A stretch of DNA of 5,161 nucleotides from Candidatus Zipacnadia bacterium (lineage in GTDB: Bacteria > Armatimonadota > Zipacnadia > Zipacnadales > Zipacnadaceae): the NCBI GenBank assembly GCA_029821515.1, contig JALGTD010000128.1, positions 1 to 5,161 of the forward strand. Direction: 5' to 3'. Position 1 is the first letter of the stretch; each line of letters opens with the position of its first letter. The position numbers and the translations under genes were made by a program. The notes beneath the pieces were generated by a model. The model ran no database searches and was not told where the DNA came from. It saw nothing but the letters and a program-made list of their open reading frames with translations. Of the stretch, positions 1-5,161 are shown piece after piece.

Positions 1-574
1 CAATGTTAGGTCGGTGCCGTTCGATGATCAGGATGGCAAGCACGATGCCTAGTACCAAATAATAGCGAGAATCAGTGTACAATGCAAAGAACAAGGGCCC
101 GCCTGCCGCCGCCAAGATTGAACCCAGTGAGATGTACCGACTAACGGCTACTGCAACTATCCACACTGCCAGGGCCAACCCTCCCACCCGCCAATCTATG
201 GCCAGCAGCACCCCCAGGCTGGTGGAAACCCCTCGCCCGCCGGCCAACCTCAGATAAGGAGAGAAACAGTGACCGAGCACGACCGCCACCGCTACAAGGC
301 TTAGCCACAACTCCATCTGCCCGATTGTTGCCATACTTGCCAGCACCGGTCGCGACCACACCACTGGCAGAAGCCCTTTGGCTACATCAGTCAGCCAGAC
401 GGCTATCCCCGCCTTCATGCCGAGAGTTCTAAACACATTGCTGGCCCCGATGTTCCCGCTGCCATACTGGCGGATGTCTACCCCACGGCTTTGACTGACC
501 AGCACTCCAATGGGAATGCCGCCGACCAGATAGGCAACCACCACCAATGCGATTGGGAGTGCAATTTCAAGCAT
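1..574 (-). CDS. plsY: Glycerol-3-phosphate acyltransferase PlsY, 3'-truncated by the window edge
   Basis: PlsY is an inner-membrane enzyme that transfers the acyl group from acyl-phosphate (made by PlsX) to glycerol-3-phosphate, the first committed step to phosphatidic acid. The minus-strand frame from ATG at 574 runs to the left edge without a stop, giving 191 residues of a family usually near 200. The N-terminal helix (LEIALPIALVVVAYLVGG) is followed by motif 1, GSGNIGASNVFRTLG (38-52). Motif 2, GHCFSPYLRLAGGRG (101-115), holds the glycine-rich phosphate-binding loop. SRYISLGS (145-152) comes next, and then the third motif ERHRPNI (185-191) with conserved His187 and Asn190. Several hydrophobic segments (about 2-24, 89-101, 131-144, 151-165 and 172-184) fit the known multi-pass topology. 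Only about ten C-terminal residues are missing. The start lies six bases after the der stop, behind a Shine-Dalgarno that sits inside the end of der, so the two are probably translationally coupled. In many bacteria with der-plsY the next gene is gpsA, which would lie just outside; that is inference. Confidence 0.97.
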   Translation of the reverse strand, partial: MLEIALPIALVVVAYLVGGIPIGVLVSQSRGVDIRQYGSGNIGASNVFRTLGMKAGIAVWLTDVAKGLLPVVWSRPVLASMATIGQMELWLSLVAVAVVLGHCFSPYLRLAGGRGVSTSLGVLLAIDWRVGGLALAVWIVAVAVSRYISLGSILAAAGGPLFFALYTDSRYYLVLGIVLAILIIERHRPNI

Positions 575-580
575 CTGAGG

Positions 581-1948
581 TTAACTCCCTCGCTGTTGCG
601 GACTGCTGCGCACAAACAGCTTGATGGGAGTGCCCATCAAGCCAAAGGCTTCGCGCAGTTGGTTGACCAGGTAGCGCTCATAAGAAAAGTGCATCAGTTC
701 ACGGTCGTTAACCCGCAGGACAAAGGTTGGTGGCCGGGTGGCGACCTGCTCGATGTCGCGTATGCGTAGGCGGTGCTTGCGGGCAGGAGGCTGGTGAGCT
801 GTCAGCGCCTTGTGCAGGGCCTCATTGAGCCTGACCGGGTCAATCTGGCGGGCGTACTGCTGAGCAGCTTGCTGGGCGGTGGGGAGAATCTCGACAAGCC
901 CCTCCCCGGTGACTGCCGAGGTGAAGAGCAGCTCGGCAAAGTCAGCAAACCGCAGCTTGCTGTCGACGATATGAGAGAAATCCGTCCTCAGTGTCTCCTC
1001 AATTTCCACCATATCCTCGCCACCATCGTTTTGGCTGCGGGCAAAGTCCTGCACCAGATCCCACTTGTGAGCCAGCAACACCAAGCCGCGACCCGCCTCC
1101 ATCACTTCACCGATAATATGAGCGTCCTGACTGGTGATGCCTTCCAGGGCATCAATGACCACTACCCCCACATCAGCGCGCTGCAGGGCGCGCAGGGCCC
1201 GCAGGCTGCTGTAGTATTCCAGGCCCCGGCTCCGCTTGCCACGGCGTCGCAGTCCGGCGGTGTCAACCAGACGATAGGGCTCGTCCGCAAATTCGACGGT
1301 TATGTCTACCGCATCGCGGGTGGTACCCGGCTCCTCGCTGACTATGACTCGCTCTTCGCCCAGCAGAGCGTTGACGATAGCGGATTTGCCCGCGTTAGGT
1401 CGCCCTACCAGGGCTACGGCGACCTCCCCAACTATGGGCTCGGGCTCAGCTTCCGGTGCGGGGAGGTCATCGAGAGTGGCGTCAATGACCTCGCCCAGGC
1501 CGTCACCGTACAGTGCCGATAGCTGCAGGGCCATACCAAACCCCAGCTCAGCAAATTCGCTTGCCTCCAGCTTGGGGCTTTCCATCTTATTGGCGATCAG
1601 GATGACGGGCTTGCCCGAGCGGCGCACCACATCGGCTACCTCCCAATCCAGCGAAACCAACCCTTCGCGGGCGTCCACCATAAACAGCAGCAAGTCGGCT
1701 TCCTGCAGGGCGACAGCCGCTTGCTCCTTTACTTTAGTCATAAATTGGTCGCTCTCGGCTCCGGCCAGCCCGCCGGTATCCACCAGGACAATGTCGCGGC
1801 CGTCTAAGTCAATCTCCGCATACAACCGATCCCGCGTCACGCCAGGAATCGCATCTACCACGGCCAGTCTTTCTCCGACCAGGCGGTTGAACAGGGTTGA
1901 TTTTCCCACATTGGTGCGCCCAACTATCACCACAAATGGAGCAGCCAC
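581..1948 (-). CDS. der: Ribosome assembly GTPase Der (EngA), tandem G domains
   Basis: Der is a GTPase required for 50S ribosomal subunit maturation and acts on pre-50S particles in the cytoplasm. The 455-residue length is normal. G domain 1 has P-loop GRTNVGKS (10-17), switch I GVTRDR (36-41), DTGG (57-60), G4 NKME (120-123) and SAL (144-146). An acidic linker (about 160-172, rich in E, P and D) leads to G domain 2 with P-loop GRPNAGKS (182-189), GTTRDA (208-213), DTAGL (229-233), G4 HKWD (294-297) and SAVTGEG (344-350). The C-terminal KH-like domain (about 355-447) carries the family signature RPPTFVLRVND (405-415), HFSYERYL (420-427) and GTPIKLFVR (439-447). The start is GTG at 1948, three bases after the TPR stop and six bases after a strong Shine-Dalgarno. 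Oddities: both G4 motifs differ from NKxD (Asp to Glu in domain 1, Asn to His in domain 2), and the G4-G5 stretch of domain 2 is slightly long and acidic. Identity is certain; altered nucleotide binding is only inferred. Confidence 0.98.
   Translation of the reverse strand: MAAPFVVIVGRTNVGKSTLFNRLVGERLAVVDAIPGVTRDRLYAEIDLDGRDIVLVDTGGLAGAESDQFMTKVKEQAAVALQEADLLLFMVDAREGLVSLDWEVADVVRRSGKPVILIANKMESPKLEASEFAELGFGMALQLSALYGDGLGEVIDATLDDLPAPEAEPEPIVGEVAVALVGRPNAGKSAIVNALLGEERVIVSEEPGTTRDAVDITVEFADEPYRLVDTAGLRRRGKRSRGLEYYSSLRALRALQRADVGVVVIDALEGITSQDAHIIGEVMEAGRGLVLLAHKWDLVQDFARSQNDGGEDMVEIEETLRTDFSHIVDSKLRFADFAELLFTSAVTGEGLVEILPTAQQAAQQYARQIDPVRLNEALHKALTAHQPPARKHRLRIRDIEQVATRPPTFVLRVNDRELMHFSYERYLVNQLREAFGLMGTPIKLFVRSSPQQRGS
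585..591 (-). promoter_or_regulatory. Ribosome binding site of plsY, inside the end of der
   Basis: GAGGGAG overlaps the last sense codons of der and ends ten bases before the plsY ATG at 574. The spacing is slightly long but usable. It decides the plsY start, because the following residues (MLEIALPIA) begin the first membrane helix as expected for the family. Confidence 0.65.
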
Positions 1949-1951
1949 CCG

Positions 1952-4843
1952 CTACTCCCCCTCATTGAGGCGCGGATGATTGGCCAGCCACTGTTCTACT
2001 GCTTCTTGATTGGCCCACTTGCCAAGCTGTGGTACCAGCTTGCGCACTACCTCCGGTTGGCGGGCGATGGCGTGGGCCTGGTCAAGCGCCAGCAGCATGG
2101 TGCTCACTGGCAGCTTGCCATCCTGAGCCATTGTCACTACCGCGTCGCCGGCCTGGTCTATCTCGGGATGAAAGGTCAGCGTCTGACACAATTCCCAGAG
2201 AGCTTCCTGATATTCTCCCGCCTGGCTGAGCAGGTCAGCTCTCATCAGTTTGGCCTGGGGATTTGCGGGATTGTCAACCAGCACTTTCCCCAACTCGTTG
2301 ATGGCTTGCTCTCGTTCGCCGCCCGCCGCCAGAGCTGTTGCCCTGAAAATGCGCAGGTTGGGGTTCTGGAAAGCCTGTGCGGGAAGCCGGTTGAGTTGAG
2401 TCAGGGCGTCGGCCTTTCTCTCCTGCAGCCACAGAGCATAGGCCAGCGCCGCCCGCAGGGCCGAATTGTCCGGGTCAGCCAGCACCTCCGCCGCAAAATA
2501 AGCCTCGGCCTCGATTGGACGCCCCGCCTGCTTCCACAGCTCCACCTTGGCCATCTCGTAGTCACTACTGTGGGGCTGGCTGCTCAGCAGTTTGGCCAGA
2601 GCTTGCTGGTGAGCCTGATTCAGCGGCAGGGACCTTCCCTGCATCTCGACAATCAGCTCCAGTGCTTTGCTGTCCTGCACGACGCGGGCCAGATAGTCAT
2701 TCGCCAGGGCTAAGGCGTCATCAGGGTGCTCCGGGAGAAGCAGAAGAGCGGCTTCTGCCAGGACATTACCGTACTTGGCCGAGTGGGCTGCTCGCTTGTA
2801 GCAGTGGGCAGCCTGTTGGAGCTGATTGTTGCTGGCTAACCCGCGGGCAACTTCCAGAGCCAGAAGCGCCGAATCAGGATAGGCATCTGACAATGCCGTC
2901 AATTCGGACACTGCGTGCTCGGAACCGCCAGTCTGCTCATAGATGTAACCCAGATAGTGAACGATCAGGTGAATAATCCGCTGATCGGGCTGGGCAGCAC
3001 CCAGTGTGTCGGCCAGCACACTGGTCAGAAAATCACGCGCCAGCGGCAGGCGCTTGATTGACTCTGTACATTGGATCAGAGCTTCGTATGCCGGGATTGC
3101 CGTCGGTTGGGCAGCTATCGCCTTGCGCAGGTAGGGGAGGGCCTGTTTGCAGTTGTCCTGTTGCTGTAGCACTCGGCCCATCAAGTAGTTGCCCTGCCCG
3201 TGCCCTGGCTGCTTCTTTAGAATGTCGTTGACAATTGCTGTTGTCTGCTCCAGGTTGCCGACTTGTAAGTAATATTCGGCCAGCAACGCCCTGGCCTCCA
3301 GACTTTCAGGGCTTTTAGCAATCAGCGCCTCAATGCGGCTCTTGGTCATCTGTTCGGGACTGAGCTCTGGGGAGAGTTCCGCCGAATCCAACTCAGCCTC
3401 AGGAACGTTTAGGCGATACAGGTATGCTTGGTAGCCCTGGTTGCCGGTCTGCTCGGCAAGCTGCATCAGCTTGAGGTGAGCGACCTCGGTCAGTTCTTCG
3501 TCACCGCTGCGACTGGCAATCTGGTTGAATTGATACATCGCCGGCCCAGGTTGTCTGGCGCTGGCAAGCTGGTCTGCCAGCATCATTCGAGCATCCCAGT
3601 CAGCAGGCTTTATGGCGACCAGTCGGCGCAGCCACGGCAGAGTCTGTTCGCTGCGGCCCAGCTCTTGGCTCACCTGGATAGCCGCCTGGAGCGCCGGCAG
3701 ATAATCTCGGTGGGCGGCCAGCGCTTGCTGATAAGATTCCAGAGCCTGGCTGAGTTGGTGTCGTCCGACATACATGTCGCCGAGCATCGTGGCCAGCTCC
3801 GGTTGCTCCGGGCTGGCCTTCAGTCCCTCTTGCAGCACCTCAAAAGCTTTGTCACCCTGGCTGGTTCTCAGGTAACATCGTGCCAGAGTTGCAATAAACA
3901 CCGGATTTCTTGGTTGGGCTTCGTGAAGAAGTTCCAGATGGGGCAGCGCTTGCTCCCAGCGGCCTTCGGCCAGGTATTCTTCCACGAGTTGTGCACGGGA
4001 GGCCAGCGCCTGCTGCCGGGGCAGATGCGCCAGCAGCGCCTCCTGAGCTTGCTGCTTTTCCCACGTAAGGCCCAGTCCGTCATATATCTTGATCTGAGCT
4101 TGCAGGAGCTGTTCGCTGTCGGGATGTTTGGCAACCAACTCCTCGGCCAGGGGTTGAGCGGACAGAAACTGGCCCGACTCGACATACAGATTGAGCAACT
4201 CCAGCTTGATCTGCTCGTCGTCGGGTTTCAGTTCCCGGGCCTGAAGCAGGTGCTGCGTGGCCTGGGTGAACTGCCCGGTCAGGATCAACGCTCTGCCCAG
4301 ATAGAGGTGAGCCAACGGGTTTTTTGGGGCAAGGGCGGTTGCTTTCTGCAAGGAACCGATAGCCTTTTCGGGTTGGCCCATCTCCAGGTAGGTGCGGCCC
4401 AGTTGGATGGCTACTTCACTGTCGTCGGGCGTAAGGTGCAGAAGATCAGCGAACACCGCGGCGGCCTGTGACCACTTCTTCTGGGCGGTATAGGCCAGGC
4501 CCAGGCCCCGTCGCGAATCAATATCACCCGGGTCGAGCTTCAGTGCCTCGTAGTAATAGTTGACAGCCTGCTGGGGCTTACCGGCCTGGTAGCAGATGAA
4601 TCCTAAATTGTAGTAGGCCGATTGCAGCCGAGGGTCAAGTTGTATGGCCTTCTTGATGCTGGCGATGGCCATGTCATAATTCCCTTGCTCGGCTTGCTTT
4701 ATGCCGACATCCAGCCAGTCCTGAGCCTGTTGCCCCGGCTCTTCCGGCAACAGATCCAAACACCAGCCCGCCGCCGCCGTGACAAGCAATACAACAACTA
4801 CTGCAATATATCTGTCAGTCCTGCAAATCATCGGCTTGACCAA
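1952..4843 (-). CDS. Large exported or membrane-anchored TPR-repeat protein, function unknown
   Basis: This 963-codon protein consists almost entirely of tetratricopeptide repeats after an N-terminal hydrophobic segment. Residues 13-26 form the hydrophobic stretch (AVVVVLLVTAAAG) behind a basic start with K3, R8 and R11, consistent with a signal peptide or single membrane anchor. A cysteine follows at 28, but Trp at the -1 position does not fit a lipobox. About 12 TPRs fill residues 40-449 in almost perfect 34-residue register, for example LGFICYQAGKPQQAVNYYYEAL. A non-TPR linker spans roughly 450-514, and about 11 more, looser repeats fill 515-895. No catalytic motif is visible, so the likely role is a protein-binding scaffold outside or at the cytoplasmic membrane. 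Size and layout resemble the large TPR proteins of exopolysaccharide/PEP-CTERM loci, but no such neighbours are seen here. The start is uncertain: TTG at 4843 touches the hisI stop, and ATG at 4831 would give 959 residues. Three bases separate the stop from der. I do not recognise a specific family, so I leave the symbol blank. Confidence 0.9.
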   Translation of the reverse strand: MVKPMICRTDRYIAVVVVLLVTAAAGWCLDLLPEEPGQQAQDWLDVGIKQAEQGNYDMAIASIKKAIQLDPRLQSAYYNLGFICYQAGKPQQAVNYYYEALKLDPGDIDSRRGLGLAYTAQKKWSQAAAVFADLLHLTPDDSEVAIQLGRTYLEMGQPEKAIGSLQKATALAPKNPLAHLYLGRALILTGQFTQATQHLLQARELKPDDEQIKLELLNLYVESGQFLSAQPLAEELVAKHPDSEQLLQAQIKIYDGLGLTWEKQQAQEALLAHLPRQQALASRAQLVEEYLAEGRWEQALPHLELLHEAQPRNPVFIATLARCYLRTSQGDKAFEVLQEGLKASPEQPELATMLGDMYVGRHQLSQALESYQQALAAHRDYLPALQAAIQVSQELGRSEQTLPWLRRLVAIKPADWDARMMLADQLASARQPGPAMYQFNQIASRSGDEELTEVAHLKLMQLAEQTGNQGYQAYLYRLNVPEAELDSAELSPELSPEQMTKSRIEALIAKSPESLEARALLAEYYLQVGNLEQTTAIVNDILKKQPGHGQGNYLMGRVLQQQDNCKQALPYLRKAIAAQPTAIPAYEALIQCTESIKRLPLARDFLTSVLADTLGAAQPDQRIIHLIVHYLGYIYEQTGGSEHAVSELTALSDAYPDSALLALEVARGLASNNQLQQAAHCYKRAAHSAKYGNVLAEAALLLLPEHPDDALALANDYLARVVQDSKALELIVEMQGRSLPLNQAHQQALAKLLSSQPHSSDYEMAKVELWKQAGRPIEAEAYFAAEVLADPDNSALRAALAYALWLQERKADALTQLNRLPAQAFQNPNLRIFRATALAAGGEREQAINELGKVLVDNPANPQAKLMRADLLSQAGEYQEALWELCQTLTFHPEIDQAGDAVVTMAQDGKLPVSTMLLALDQAHAIARQPEVVRKLVPQLGKWANQEAVEQWLANHPRLNEGE
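1955..1963 (-). promoter_or_regulatory. Ribosome binding site of der, inside the end of the TPR gene
   Basis: The purine tract GAGGGGGAG encodes the last residues (Glu-Gly-Glu) of the TPR protein and ends six bases before the GTG at 1948. It contains GGAG at optimal spacing and supports the GTG as the true der start, which also matches the usual Der N-terminus just before the P-loop. The stop codon of the upstream gene lies between site and start, an arrangement that favours coupled re-initiation. Confidence 0.75.
2159..3301 (-). other. C-terminal TPR block, about 11 looser repeats
   Basis: Residues 515-895 again follow a period close to 34, with clear units near 515-548 (LLAEYYLQVGNLEQTTAIV), 549-582, 760-793, 828-861 and 862-895 (ADLLSQAGEYQEALWEL). 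The units between about 583 and 759 are degenerate, with Leu/Ala-rich helices but fewer Gly and Pro landmarks. The final 68 residues (896-963) are helical-looking and lack a clear TPR match. The break between this block and the first suggests two solenoid segments joined by a hinge. Confidence 0.7.
3497..4726 (-). other. N-terminal TPR block, about 12 repeats
   Basis: Residues 40-449 of the large protein divide into about twelve units, all 34 residues long except one of 36 (residues 278-313). Unit starts fall near residues 40, 74, 108, 142, 176, 210, 244, 278, 314, 348, 382 and 416. The units show the TPR pattern of Leu/Gly at positions 7-8, Tyr/Leu at 11, Ala at 20 and Pro at 32, as in the ends LDPRL, LDPGD, LTPDD, LAPKN and LKPDD. 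The first five are closest to consensus; the last few are weaker. Such an array would fold as a superhelical solenoid with a concave binding surface. The repeats are diverged at the DNA level, so this is a protein repeat and not a DNA satellite. Confidence 0.85.
4760..4843 (-). other. Signal peptide or N-terminal membrane anchor of the TPR protein
   Basis: Codons 1-28 encode a short basic stretch (K3, R8, R11) followed by an uninterrupted hydrophobic run at residues 13-26 and then the acidic, proline-containing start of the mature region (LDLLPEEPG). This is the usual tripartite layout of an export signal. A small-residue cluster AAAG at 23-26 could hold a signal peptidase I site. Cys28 is preceded by Gly26-Trp27, which does not match a lipobox, so lipid modification is unlikely. 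Either start codon keeps the segment intact. Cleaved signal and retained anchor cannot be told apart by eye. Confidence 0.7.
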
Positions 4844-5161
4844 TCACTCCGGTTGCGCATAGACTTCATCGGGGTCAAAGACCTTTTCGGCAATCACTTC
4901 CCACCTGCCCTCGTGCAGCTCGCGAAAGAAGCAACTGCGATAGCCCAGGTGGCAGGCTGCTATGTGCTGCTCGACTCCGATTAGCAGTGTATCCCCATCG
5001 CAGTCCAGTCGGATCCATTTGACCTGCTGGATGTGGCCGGAGCTTTCGCCCTTGCGCCACAACTGCTGGCGCGAGCGACTCCAGAAAGTGCTTCGCCCCG
5101 TCTCCACGGTCTCCTGCAGCGCTTGGCGGTTCATATAACCGACCATCAGCACTTCGTTGGT
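4844..5161 (-). CDS. hisI: Phosphoribosyl-AMP cyclohydrolase, 5'-truncated by the window edge
   Basis: HisI opens the purine ring of phosphoribosyl-AMP to give ProFAR (BBM II), the third step of histidine synthesis, in the cytoplasm. The frame is open to the right edge and 105 residues are visible. Within them the family signature is clear: YMNRQAL (visible residues 9-15), FWSRSR (26-31), LWRKGESSGH (34-43), the metal site LDCDGD (52-57), and the Cys pair in ACHLGYRSC (69-77). The three conserved cysteines known in the family to bind zinc (visible C54, C70, C77) and the magnesium-site aspartates (D53, D55, D57) are all present, so the enzyme looks intact. The conserved core starts before the first visible codon, so the true start lies outside, probably 15-30 codons upstream; the GTG at 5152 and ATG at 5146 are internal. 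The protein ends about 28 residues after the last Cys, so no HisE pyrophosphohydrolase domain is fused: this is a monofunctional HisI. Its TGA stop directly abuts the next gene. Confidence 0.96.
   Translation of the reverse strand, partial: TNEVLMVGYMNRQALQETVETGRSTFWSRSRQQLWRKGESSGHIQQVKWIRLDCDGDTLLIGVEQHIAACHLGYRSCFFRELHEGRWEVIAEKVFDPDEVYAQPE
4847..4850 (-). promoter_or_regulatory. Possible ribosome binding site of the TPR gene, poorly spaced
   Basis: GGAG in the last hisI codons is the only Shine-Dalgarno-like sequence near the start of the TPR gene. It lies 3 bases before the TTG at 4843, which is too close, and 15 bases before the ATG at 4831, which is too far. Neither start is well served, so initiation may depend on ribosomes finishing hisI. 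Confidence 0.35.

Noticed and set aside
1..574. Apparent non-coding left end
   Set aside because: The minus strand is open throughout and encodes nearly all of PlsY. It looks empty only because the stop codon lies beyond the edge.
773..1522. 249-codon plus-strand open frame opposite der
   Set aside because: It is fully antisense to conserved Der motifs, its translation shows no family features, and a second plus-strand frame (1302-1979) overlaps it in another phase. Both are shadows.
1976..2713. 245-codon plus-strand open frame opposite the 3' part of the TPR gene
   Set aside because: It is antisense to the C-terminal TPR block and low-complexity in Leu and Gln, with no domain. It is a shadow of the repeat coding.
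3001..3024. Perfect 8-base inverted repeat (CCAGTGTG / CACACTGG) with an 8-base loop
   Set aside because: It lies inside the TPR coding sequence (around residues 607-613, SVLADTL) and no T-run follows on either strand, so it is not a terminator. A short stem of this kind is expected by chance in GC-rich DNA.
3428..4471. 347-codon plus-strand open frame opposite the TPR gene
   Set aside because: It lies wholly antisense to clear TPR repeats. Its translation is a Leu/Gln/Gly-rich mirror of the repeat codons with no recognisable domain. Such frames are common opposite GC-rich coding DNA.
4760..4771. Cys28 of the TPR protein as a lipoprotein attachment site
   Set aside because: The residues before it are Ala-Gly-Trp; Trp at -1 is not accepted in the lipobox, so lipidation is not supported.

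Overview
The window is a single, fully packed minus-strand gene cluster with no free intergenic DNA. Reading in the direction of transcription, from the right edge to the left, it holds four genes. They are the C-terminal part of hisI (phosphoribosyl-AMP cyclohydrolase, cut by the right edge), a 963-codon exported or membrane-anchored TPR-repeat protein, der/engA (the double-GTPase 50S ribosome assembly factor), and plsY (acyl-phosphate:glycerol-3-phosphate acyltransferase, cut by the left edge about ten residues before its expected end). The junctions are 0, 3 and 6 bases, so a single transcript and translational coupling are very likely. No promoter, terminator, RNA gene, mobile element or CRISPR array is visible. 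Long plus-strand open frames occur opposite der and the TPR gene, but they look like GC-driven shadows.

The organism is a bacterium of moderately high GC content that uses GTG, and possibly TTG, start codons. PlsY shows an acyl-phosphate (PlsX/PlsY) route to phosphatidic acid. The der-plsY order is familiar from Firmicutes and some other phyla with similar gene order, but the large TPR gene between hisI and der is not part of any arrangement I recognise. I cannot assign a phylum from this window.

The four products do not form one pathway: they cover histidine synthesis, a probable envelope scaffold, ribosome assembly and phospholipid synthesis. This looks like a housekeeping operon linked by growth-related expression rather than a dedicated new system. 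The most notable points are the altered G4 nucleotide-specificity motifs in both GTPase domains of Der (NKME and HKWD), the very regular two-block TPR solenoid of unknown function, and its ambiguous start right at the hisI stop codon.
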